From assembly GCA_020832565.1 (NCBI GenBank), contig JAFIEI010000033.1:1-44139 (forward strand): a stretch of 44,139 bases of DNA, written 5' to 3'. The notes beneath the pieces were generated by a model. The model was not told where the DNA came from, did not search any database, and saw only the letters and a program-made list of their open reading frames with translations. How positions within the stretch are numbered: the first letter of the stretch is position 1; the number at the start of each line of letters is the position of its first letter. This document shows positions 1 through 6,422 of the stretch, piece by piece. Made by a program: the position numbers and the translations under genes. Source of the stretch: Salinarimonas sp. Its GTDB lineage: Bacteria; Pseudomonadota; Alphaproteobacteria; Rhizobiales; Beijerinckiaceae.

Positions 1-717
1 TTCTGTTGCCGCAAAACTAACTGGGTGGGGCATGCTGTTATGGGGGGTGCTGGCGGCACTGACGGCGGATTCGAGTTCGCTGTCGCCACCCATGAAGAAC
101 AGACGCGTCGGCGCGTTCGGGCATTGGGCCTGGCACAGGCGCTCCGCCTCATCCGCGCTGACACCGCGTGCGAAGAGGGGGAAGAAATAACCGTCACAGC
201 TGCGCACGCAGATCGGCTCGGCACCGGCGCGGCGGGCGAATGAATCGTCGAGGAGCGGCATGTCCTCCTCGAACTCGACGCCCGGATCACTGCGACCAAA
301 TAACCCGTCGAGGAAGCCGCGACGCGCCTGCCGGGGCTCGCAATGGCGCGAGATCGCCGCCAGCAATTCCTGGCGCCGGTCCTCACTCGCCTGAGAAGCC
401 TGCCGGATCAGGCGATTGTAATTCTCTTCCATGGCCTGGATTCGGTCGCGTGCGGCGCTGCACTCCGAGGACGGTGGCGCGTCGAAAAGGGTGCGCCCGC
501 GATCACAATCGAGCTGCTGGTAGTAGCGCACCATGCGATTGAGCTCGCCGCGCTGCTGCTCGGCCATATCGGCATAATTCTGACCGCCGCCGCGCTCGAG
601 GTTGCGCAGCTCGGCGCGGTAATCCTCGCACAGGCTCGTTTGCGCGTAGGCGCTACCGGCCAGAACCGCGACGCCGAAGCAGGCTGCGGCAAGGCGTGTC
701 ATCAGGGAATTCTTCAT
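1..717 (-). CDS. DUF2865 exported protein, 3' end cut by window edge
   Basis: An open frame runs from ATG at 717 to the left edge without a stop (239 codons), so the C-terminus is missing. The product begins with a short basic stretch and a hydrophobic signal segment ending near AGSAYA, so it is probably exported to the periplasm. Residues about 25-110 are rich in Glu, Arg and Gln and probably helical. Further on comes ICVRSCDGYFFPL followed by a spaced Cys pair (LCQAQCPN), the conserved Cys-containing signature of DUF2865 proteins in Hyphomicrobiales. The function of that family is unknown. No strong Shine-Dalgarno is visible before the ATG. The gene stands alone at the edge, so its operon context cannot be judged. 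The family call rests on the motif; the role is unknown. Confidence 0.75.
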   Translation of the reverse strand, partial: MKNSLMTRLAAACFGVAVLAGSAYAQTSLCEDYRAELRNLERGGGQNYADMAEQQRGELNRMVRYYQQLDCDRGRTLFDAPPSSECSAARDRIQAMEENYNRLIRQASQASEDRRQELLAAISRHCEPRQARRGFLDGLFGRSDPGVEFEEDMPLLDDSFARRAGAEPICVRSCDGYFFPLFARGVSADEAERLCQAQCPNAPTRLFFMGGDSELESAVSAASTPHNSMPHPVSFAATE

Positions 718-816
718 CGATCGACCGTCTTCTCGTCGTGCCGTTTCAGGCTGTGTTCCCGTCGGGCGGGTTCGCCGGCAGAATTGCCCACGGTTGCCTG
801 GCCTGTCCAGACCCGG

Positions 817-853
817 ACCATGCCGTCTCGCACCATGCCGTCTCGCACCATGC
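817..853. repeat. 15-bp tandem repeat, 2.5 copies
   Basis: The unit ACCATGCCGTCTCGC occurs at 817-831 and 832-846, followed by a partial third copy (ACCATGC) at 847-853. It lies in the 211-base space between the DUF2865 gene and the next minus-strand gene. It probably arose by slippage; no function is evident. Confidence 0.85.
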
Positions 854-928
854 GATTCGCAATGCGGGAGCTGTCTGGCAGAAGATTATGATCAAATCCG
901 GACAGCCGCGCGATTTTCCGATCGCAGG

Positions 929-1303
929 TTACTGACTGCAGGCGATCATCAGCGGGCGCGATGGTGCCTCGGATGCGCCGTCGGTCATGATCATGCCCGC
1001 TTCCGCGAAGCCGCCGATCTCGTCGCGCCGGACCGTGCCGAATTCCCTGACCGCACCGTAGCCATGGGCCTCGCACCATGCCTGCGCGACGATCTCGCCG
1101 CAGCCCTGCCCGCCGACCAGACAATCGGCGATGCCGTATCCCTCGCTTGCCGGAATCACGAAAGTGGCGCGCTCGCCGATGAATGCCCGGGACTCGGTGG
1201 TCGCAATCACGGTGAAGGAGGTCACCAGCGCACCGGCGAGTGCAATGAAGCCGAAAGCGGCAAAGGCGCGGCGCATGAGCGATCTCCGGGTCTGGCCCAT
1301 CAT
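929..1303 (-). CDS. small exported protein of unknown function
   Basis: A 124-residue protein starting MMGQTRRSLMRRAF, with a twin-Arg-like basic start and a hydrophobic segment (AAFGFIALAGALVTSFTV), consistent with a signal peptide or membrane anchor. The mature part has four cysteines: ADCLVGGQGCGEIV, AWCEAHGYG and IACSQ at the extreme C-terminus, suggesting two disulfides in the periplasm. I chose ATG 1303 because GGAAAG lies about 8 bases upstream; the frame stays open upstream to 1369, but that part is Arg-rich and does not look like protein. I do not recognise the family beyond its resemblance to short Cys-containing exported proteins of Hyphomicrobiales. It overlaps nothing and lies 46 bases downstream of the neighbouring phosphatidyltransferase. 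Confidence 0.65.
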   Translation of the reverse strand: MMGQTRRSLMRRAFAAFGFIALAGALVTSFTVIATTESRAFIGERATFVIPASEGYGIADCLVGGQGCGEIVAQAWCEAHGYGAVREFGTVRRDEIGGFAEAGMIMTDGASEAPSRPLMIACSQ

Positions 1304-1349
1304 GGGCAACACTTTCCGGTAGTATCGCGATGGTCGCGTTAACGATGCG

Positions 1350-2114
1350 TTAACGACGACGCGCCGCAAGCCAGACGATATCGACGGTGAAGGAATAAGC
1401 CAGTGCCGCCAGGGCCGTCGCAGCCAGAATGGTTGCCGTGAGACCGTCGATGAAGGGGGTCACGAGCGCGATCAGAATACCCGCCTGCAGCACGCAAACG
1501 GCCTTGCGACGCATCGATTCGGGCAGATCCCGGCGCAGCCGGGGCAGAAGCGCCCGCGCGCCCATGAAAAGGTAATACGTCGTTCCGATGAGAATGACCC
1601 ACGGGCCGACCTTGTCGAGCGCCACGGCGGCGACGGCGAGCAGCGTCAATAGAAGCGCATCGATTTCCATGTCGAAACGGGCACCGAAGCGCGATGTCAG
1701 ATTCTGGCGCCGCGCCAGCAATCCGTCGACGCCGTCGAGGGATAGCGAGACCAGAGCCGCGGCGAGGAAGAGCCAGTCGGCCCAGTCCCCCCAATAGGTG
1801 AACAGGGTATGATACTCGATGAGGAGGCCGATCAGGAGGCAGTTGATCACCGCACGCGTCAGCGTGACGGCATTGGCAAGGCCGAAGCGATCATGCGGGT
1901 GAAAGCGGTCGATCCGCGACAGGACTACACAGGCGATGACGAGATAAGGCAAGGCGGCCCCGGGGATCAGCACCCAGCCGAAACCGCCCGCCCACAGGAT
2001 GATGGTCGCAGCGGTCACAAGGGCGACGAAGCCTGTCGCCAGAGCCAGCAGGGTGTCCTGCCTGCGCTGTGTCGACTGGATCGCCAGAAGGACGGGGGCG
2101 TTGTCGTATTTCAT
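1350..2114 (-). CDS. CDP-alcohol phosphatidyltransferase family membrane protein
   Basis: A 254-residue polytopic membrane enzyme carrying the complete CDP-alcohol phosphatidyltransferase signature at residues about 127-152: the D-x2-D-G-x2-A-R-x8-G-x3-D-x3-D pattern, read here as DGVDGLLAR, then G144, D148 and D152. Family members transfer a phosphatidyl group from CDP-diacylglycerol to an alcohol such as glycerol phosphate, serine, choline or inositol. About six to seven hydrophobic segments surround the motif, and an N-terminal cytosolic stretch of about 20 residues precedes the first. The substrate cannot be told from sequence alone; the length and N-terminal extension differ from PgsA and PssA. 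The gene follows rpoH on the same strand after 66 bases, so co-transcription is possible. The family is sure; the specific reaction is not. Confidence 0.85.
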   Translation of the reverse strand: MKYDNAPVLLAIQSTQRRQDTLLALATGFVALVTAATIILWAGGFGWVLIPGAALPYLVIACVVLSRIDRFHPHDRFGLANAVTLTRAVINCLLIGLLIEYHTLFTYWGDWADWLFLAAALVSLSLDGVDGLLARRQNLTSRFGARFDMEIDALLLTLLAVAAVALDKVGPWVILIGTTYYLFMGARALLPRLRRDLPESMRRKAVCVLQAGILIALVTPFIDGLTATILAATALAALAYSFTVDIVWLAARRR

Positions 2115-2180
2115 TGCGATATCCGTAACACCGGGAAGGCGGTGTTGTTCCCGAATGCGCGGAGGCTCTCGGCCCCCGCA

Positions 2181-3050
2181 TCAGGCAGAGGCGGTCATGC
2201 CGGGGCCGGTCTCGATCAGCGCCTTCTTGAGCTTTTCGAGGGCGCGGCTCTCGATCTGGCGCACGCGCTCCTTGGAGATGCCCAGATGGTGCCCGAGTGC
2301 GTCGAGCGTGGTCTGGTCCTCGCTGAGGCGGCGGGCCTTGAGAATGCGCAATTCGCGCTCGTTGAGGCAGCCCAGCGCATCGCGCAGCCAGCGCGACCGC
2401 CGTTCGGCATCGATGACTTCGCTCACCGTCTCATCCGGCAGCGGGGTATTGTCGACGAGGAAATCCATGCGCTCGGAGGCACCACTCTCGCCATCCGACG
2501 CAACCGGCGCATTCAGCGAGGTATCGGCGCCCGAAAGGCGGACATCCATCGTCGCGACATCCTTGTGCGAGACACCGATCGCCTCGGCGATTTCGGCATA
2601 GACGCTTTCCGACATCCGCTCGTCGCCGTTGCGCGTCAATTTGGCGCGCAGGCGCCGCAGGTTGAAGAAGAGTGCCTTCTGGGCCGAGGAGGTGCCGCCG
2701 CGCACGATGGACCAGTTGCGGAGGATGTAATCCTGGATCGAGGCGCGGATCCACCAGGTCGCGTAGGTCGAGAACCGCACTTCGCGCTCAGGCTCGAAAC
2801 GCGAGGCGGCTTCGAGCAGGCCGACATGCCCTTCCTGGATCATGTCCTGCATCGGCAGGCCGTAATTGCGAAAACGCGATGCGATCGCGATGACGAGGCG
2901 CATATGAGCCGAAGTCAGCTGATGAAGTGCTTCCTGGTCCCGGTTTTCGCGCCAGCGCACGGCGAGGGCACGCTCTTCGCCGCGCTCCAGATAGGGTGCG
3001 CGCATCGCGTTGCGCAGGAAAGCGCGCTGCAGGCCGTTATCATCACCCAT
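2181..3050 (-). CDS. rpoH: heat-shock sigma factor RpoH (sigma-32 family)
   Basis: A 289-residue alternative sigma factor that directs RNA polymerase to heat-shock or stress promoters. Region 2 is clear (SAHMRLVIAIASRF, GLPMQDMIQEGHVGLLEAA, FSTYATWWIRASIQDYILRN). The RpoH box follows at about 124-132 (QKALFFNLR), which separates RpoH from the other sigma70 groups. Region 4 has a helix-turn-helix near the C-terminus (LDALGHHLGISKERVRQIE). Alphaproteobacteria often carry two rpoH genes; the divergence here from a classic RpoH1 suggests RpoH2, but one window cannot settle that. ATG 3050 is preceded by GAGGGAG at a 7-base distance. Most of this Shine-Dalgarno is the 3' arm of a perfect 6-bp hairpin (separate entry), so heat-controlled translation is plausible. 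Upstream on the same strand lie DUF1150 and Hsp20. Confidence 0.95.
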   Translation of the reverse strand: MGDDNGLQRAFLRNAMRAPYLERGEERALAVRWRENRDQEALHQLTSAHMRLVIAIASRFRNYGLPMQDMIQEGHVGLLEAASRFEPEREVRFSTYATWWIRASIQDYILRNWSIVRGGTSSAQKALFFNLRRLRAKLTRNGDERMSESVYAEIAEAIGVSHKDVATMDVRLSGADTSLNAPVASDGESGASERMDFLVDNTPLPDETVSEVIDAERRSRWLRDALGCLNERELRILKARRLSEDQTTLDALGHHLGISKERVRQIESRALEKLKKALIETGPGMTASA

Positions 3051-3059
3051 TGTGTTGCT

Positions 3060-3075
3060 CCCTCATTTGTGAGGG
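3060..3075 (-). promoter_or_regulatory. hairpin covering the rpoH Shine-Dalgarno (candidate RNA thermometer)
   Basis: Read on the minus strand, the leader contains CCCTCA-caaa-TGAGGG, a perfect 6-bp stem with a 4-base loop. It is followed directly by AG, seven bases and the rpoH ATG. The 3' arm supplies GAGGG of the ribosome-binding site GAGGGAG, so the folded leader would hide it. The pairing is visible in the sequence; temperature sensing is inference. Confidence 0.5.
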
Positions 3076-3113
3076 TTACGCCGGGCGGCCCACAATGGAT
3101 CAATCACGCTTTT

Positions 3114-3149
3114 GCGAGCGCCCCGGCATGATGGGCATACGGCGCTCGC
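3114..3149 (-). other. 9-bp inverted repeat between DUF1150 and rpoH
   Basis: GCGAGCGCC at 3114-3122 and GGCGCTCGC at 3141-3149 are exact reverse complements around an 18-base loop. The hairpin lies between the DUF1150 stop and the rpoH start, so it may separate the two transcripts. There is no T-run after it on the minus strand, so it is not a classic intrinsic terminator. Confidence 0.45.
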
Positions 3150-3161
3150 CCGGGCAGCGCG

Positions 3162-3443
3162 TCAGTGCACGCTCACCGGCACGAGATCGGCCTTGCGTGC
3201 TTCGGCGATGGCCGTATCGCGGGAATCGGTGAGAATGATCGGCGTGCCGCTCGCCGAGAGCACGGCGAAGAGTTCGAGTCCCGGCTGCATCTCCGGCGCG
3301 CCGGGATAGAGCGCGCTGACCTGGTCGGAAAGCATCGGCTTGACGTAGACCACCTGGCCTTCGCCCATTTGCGCGAGCGCCTGGGCCTCACGGCTGTTTT
3401 CGTTGCCGAATTCATTCGGCTTGATGCGGTTCGTATCGGTCAT
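3162..3443 (-). CDS. DUF1150 family protein
   Basis: A 93-residue soluble protein of the DUF1150 family, found almost always beside an Hsp20 gene in alphaproteobacteria. The typical core is present: YVKPMLSDQVSALYPGAPE, then GLELFAVLSASGTPIILTDSR, and an ending in VPVSVH. The frame opens further upstream at 3461, but ATG 3443 has GGAGG eight bases upstream and gives the usual family N-terminus (MTDTNRIKPNEFG), so I chose it. The start lies 83 bases after the hsp20 stop on the same strand, which suggests one heat-shock transcript. The biochemical role of DUF1150 is unknown; the context suggests a helper or regulator in small heat-shock protein function. Confidence 0.88.
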   Translation of the reverse strand: MTDTNRIKPNEFGNENSREAQALAQMGEGQVVYVKPMLSDQVSALYPGAPEMQPGLELFAVLSASGTPIILTDSRDTAIAEARKADLVPVSVH

Positions 3444-3526
3444 ATTCGCGCCCTCCTTCATGAGCGGTGCGTCATGCCCGCCTCGCGCCTTCCGGCGCTT
3501 GCAGATGCGGGCCCTGTGAAAACCTG

Positions 3527-3961
3527 TCAGTCCTTCTCCTCGGTCGCGATATCGATGCGCTTGACGATGCGCGCAGGCTCCGGGCGGGCGAGATCGATCG
3601 AAAGCAGGCCGTTGCTCAGATCCGCACCCAGGACCTCCATGCCGTCCGCCAGCAGGAACGTCCGCTGGAACTGGCGCGCGGCGATACCGCGATGGAGATA
3701 ATGCCGTGTCTTGTCGTCGCTCTGTCGCCCGCGGATCACGAGCTGGCTCTCTTCGAGCGTGATCTCGAGCTGTTCACGGGTGAAACCGGCAACGGCGAGC
3801 GTGATGCGCAGCCGCTCGGGCTCGTCTTCGGAGCGCGGCAGGCGCTCGATATTGTAGGGCGGATACCCGTCACCGCTGCCCTTGGCAACGCGGTCGAGAG
3901 CCTGTTCGATTTCATCGAAGCCGAGCAGGAACGGATGCCCGAACGGTGATTGACGCGACAT
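3527..3961 (-). CDS. Hsp20-family small heat shock protein
   Basis: A 144-residue alpha-crystallin-type holdase that binds unfolding proteins under heat stress. The N-terminus (SPFGHPFLLGFDEIEQALDRV) and PPYNIERL are typical of the alphaproteobacterial IbpA/HspA-like class. The alpha-crystallin domain covers roughly residues 38-135 (RITLAVAGFTREQLEITLEE, GIAARQFQRTFLLADG, ADLSNGLLSIDLARP), and the conserved loop GLLSIDL is intact. The short C-terminal tail (IVKRIDIA) carries an I-x-I-like anchor. ATG 3961 has the Shine-Dalgarno AAGGG seven bases upstream. A sigma32-like promoter and a leader able to pair with the Shine-Dalgarno lie upstream (separate entries). DUF1150 and rpoH follow downstream on the same strand. 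Confidence 0.93.
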   Translation of the reverse strand: MSRQSPFGHPFLLGFDEIEQALDRVAKGSGDGYPPYNIERLPRSEDEPERLRITLAVAGFTREQLEITLEESQLVIRGRQSDDKTRHYLHRGIAARQFQRTFLLADGMEVLGADLSNGLLSIDLARPEPARIVKRIDIATEEKD

Positions 3962-3967
3962 AGGGAA

Positions 3968-4012
3968 GCCCTTCTTCGAGGCACTTCGGTATTTCGGACC
4001 CGCAAGAAGCGC
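3968..4012 (-). promoter_or_regulatory. hsp20 leader pairing that hides the ribosome-binding site (candidate RNA thermometer)
   Basis: On the minus strand the leader segment GCGCTTCTT (4012-4004) can pair with AAGAAGGGC (3976-3968), giving six contiguous pairs plus two more beyond one mismatch. The second arm contains the Shine-Dalgarno AAGGG of hsp20. Hyphomicrobial hsp20 genes are known for ROSE-type thermometers in this place. The pairing is seen; thermosensing is inferred. Confidence 0.5.
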
Positions 4013-4020
4013 GATCCGAA
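3993..4020 (-). other. inverted repeat at the 5' end of the hsp20 transcript
   Basis: TTCGGA (3993-3998) and TCCGAA (4015-4020) are exact reverse complements, with an inner CGC/GCG match. The hairpin would sit at the very 5' end of a transcript from the promoter at 4023-4054. It competes with the pairing that hides the Shine-Dalgarno, because both use the 4004-4012 segment. Confidence 0.45.
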
Positions 4021-4022
4021 CC

Positions 4023-4054
4023 TTTATATGTCGCTTGATATCCCCGAGTTCAAG
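4023..4054 (-). promoter_or_regulatory. sigma32-like promoter of hsp20
   Basis: On the minus strand CTTGAAC (from 4054) is followed after 14 bases by CGACATAT (4033-4026) and then AAAGG. This fits the heat-shock sigma pattern of a CTTGAA box and a CCCCATNT-like box. The predicted start near 4019 gives a leader of about 58 bases before the hsp20 ATG. It is the expected target of the RpoH encoded next door. Confidence 0.6.
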
Positions 4055-4128
4055 TGCATGCGCGCTGCACCCGCCTCGATCGACGGATGCCCGCTAATGC
4101 AGATGGGAAAGCTGCGCGGCGCTCCCGA

Positions 4129-4743
4129 TCACGCGTGCGCGGGACGGGTGTAGCGCAGCAGCGCGCCATAGGGGATCAGCGCGATCAAGGCGATGGCGAG
4201 CTTCACGAAGTAGTCGACCACGGCGAGGCTCTGCCAGGGCAGCGCGATGCAGCTGTCGGGAATGCCGACCGTCCCGAGCATCTGCGTGATGGTCATGCCG
4301 CCGGCGACCGGTCCGCAATGGAAGGCGAAGGAGAAGAAGATCGCCGTGTCGATACCCGAGGCGATCACCGAGGAGACCAGCGGCGGCAGCCACCAGGCGA
4401 AGCTGCGCAGGCGGTTGAATACGCCGATATCGATCAGATGCGCCACGAGAAAGGCCGAGCCGGAAGCGATCGCGATGCGCGGCGTGGCGAAGTAGATCGA
4501 CAGCGCCACCGCGATGGCGAAACCGACATAGACCACGCGGCGCGCCACGGCCGGGCCGAACCGGCGGTTCGACATATCCGTGACGAGGAAGGCGAAGGGA
4601 TAGGTAAAGGCGCCGAAGGTCAGATAATCCTGCAGGCCCCAATATTGCACCGGGTGCTGCACGAGGATGTTCGAAGCGAGCACGATCAGCGCCATCACGG
4701 CTATGGCGAGGAAGAACGGCTGGCGGTCTGCTGGCGCGAGCAT
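4129..4743 (-). CDS. YhhQ/VUT-family queuosine precursor transporter
   Basis: A 204-residue inner-membrane protein with about six hydrophobic segments. Family features include LASNILVQHPV near the N-terminus, TFGAFTYPFAFLVTDMSNRRFGP with the acidic D in the loop, and further on SGSAFLVAHLIDIGVFNRLR and SSVIASGIDTAIFFSFAF. These match the COG1738 (YhhQ) family, whose E. coli member imports queuosine precursors (preQ0/preQ1) for tRNA modification. It stands alone between hsp20 (same strand) and the molybdenum hydroxylase operon (divergent). I looked for a preQ1 riboswitch upstream and did not find a convincing one. The family call is firm; the substrate is inferred from characterised relatives. 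Confidence 0.85.
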   Translation of the reverse strand: MLAPADRQPFFLAIAVMALIVLASNILVQHPVQYWGLQDYLTFGAFTYPFAFLVTDMSNRRFGPAVARRVVYVGFAIAVALSIYFATPRIAIASGSAFLVAHLIDIGVFNRLRSFAWWLPPLVSSVIASGIDTAIFFSFAFHCGPVAGGMTITQMLGTVGIPDSCIALPWQSLAVVDYFVKLAIALIALIPYGALLRYTRPAHA

Positions 4744-5047
4744 GAAGGGCGGCCTCGTCTTGTAATATCAGGGTGACGTTTCAAAGGTCACGGGCTTGCA
4801 TCGCATCGCCGAATATGGCGTCCTTGATGACTGAGCGGATCGTTTAGGCGCCCGGCGCTGCCGATGCAAGCGTCGTTGTTGTTTTATGCTGCATTGCAGC
4901 AAGGGTGAGCAAAGGCGAATTCCGTGCGGGCGTCGCACCCCTTGCACCCATGCTGCGGATGTGGCTCGAATCGCCACAACGCGGGAATCGCGGACAATCC
5001 CGGAATCCGGCGGCGATCCGCCTGTCATCACAGCCGAAGGGCCCTGA
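4744..5047. other. 304-base divergent intergenic region
   Basis: This gap separates the minus-strand transporter from the plus-strand hydroxylase operon, so it should hold two divergent promoters. I could not pick confident -35/-10 pairs. The notable content is a 15-bp palindrome at 4887-4901 (separate entry). Short open frames here on both strands look spurious. Confidence 0.5.
4887..4901. promoter_or_regulatory. perfect palindrome TGCTGCATTGCAGCA (candidate operator)
   Basis: Seven bases on each side of a central T are exact reverse complements. The core CTGC-ATT-GCAG matches the CTGC-N3-GCAG pattern that, from memory, is reported for PhaR-type regulators of polyhydroxyalkanoate genes. It lies about 150 bases before the hydroxylase FAD-subunit gene. 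The regulator and the gene it controls are unproven. Confidence 0.45.
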
Positions 5048-5925
5048 ATGGACGCTTTCGATTATCACCGCCCCGCAACCATCGCGGAACTCACCGGAAT
5101 GCTCGCGGGCGCCGATATTCGCCCGCTCGCCGGCGGAACCGATCTGATCCCGCAGATGCGCGAGGGGCGGCGCAAGGTCGCAGCCATCGTCGATATCAAG
5201 CATATCGACGCCTGCACCAGCATCACCCCCCTCCCCGATGGCGGACTGGCCATCGGCGCCGCCGTGCCTGCGACTGCAGTCGCGCGCGATGAACGGATGC
5301 AGCGCGATTACCCGGGCGTCGCGGCCTCGGCGCTGCTGATCGGGAGCTATCAGGTCCAGAACCGCGCCAGCCTCGGCGGCAATATCTGCAATGCCGCGCC
5401 CTCAGCCGATGCCGTGCCGCCGCTGATCGCGCATGGCGCACGCGCCGAAATCGCAGGCAAGGACGGCCTGCGCGAGATCCCGCTCGAAGAGATTTTCGCC
5501 GGCCCGGGCCGCACGCATCTGGCGCCCGGCGAGGTGCTCACGCGCATCCTGCTGCCGCCGGTCCCTGCGCGTTGCGCCTCGCATTACCTGCGCTTCACCC
5601 CGCGCCGGGAGATGGATATCGCCATTGCCGGCGTCGGCGGCTTCGTCGCGCTTGATGAAGCGGGCACCATCACGACGGCACGCATCGCACTCGCTTCCGT
5701 GGCCCCGAAGCCGATCCGCGCGCCCTCCGCCGAGGCGGCGCTGATCGGTGCGCGTCTCGACGATGCCGCGATCGCGGCGGCAGGCGCGGCGGCAGCGTCC
5801 GATGCCACCCCGATTTCGGATACGCGCGGCTCGGCGGAATACCGCCGCGAACTCGTCGCCGTCCTCACCCGGCGGGTGCTCGCCCATTGCCGCGACCTGA
5901 TCGAACAAGCCCCGGGAGAGAGCGC

Positions 5926-5929
<4 letters not shown>
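5048..5929 (+). CDS. molybdenum hydroxylase FAD subunit (CoxM/XdhB-like)
   Basis: A 293-residue flavoprotein subunit that passes electrons from the 2Fe-2S subunit to an acceptor in xanthine-dehydrogenase-type molybdenum hydroxylases. The two FAD-pyrophosphate contacts are visible: RPLAGGTDLIPQM at about 25-37 and NRASLGGNICNAAPSAD at about 105-121. The C-terminal domain (FTPRREMDIAIAGVGGFV) is typical of the CO-dehydrogenase flavoprotein C-terminal fold. It is the first gene of a tight plus-strand operon, and its stop overlaps the next start as ATGA. The order FAD, FeS, Mo subunits is the CoxMSL order. The substrate is not set by this subunit; see the large subunit for why CO is unlikely. Confidence 0.92.
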
Positions 5930-6417
<488 letters not shown>

Positions 6418-6422
6418 AGAGC

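Noticed and set aside
1809-3131. 440-codon plus-strand frame opposite rpoH and the phosphatidyltransferase
   Set aside because: Covers two well-supported minus-strand genes and has no domain of its own.
4744-4860. preQ1 riboswitch before the YhhQ-type transporter
   Set aside because: I looked for the short preQ1-I hairpin plus A-rich tail and for a preQ1-II pattern and saw neither clearly.
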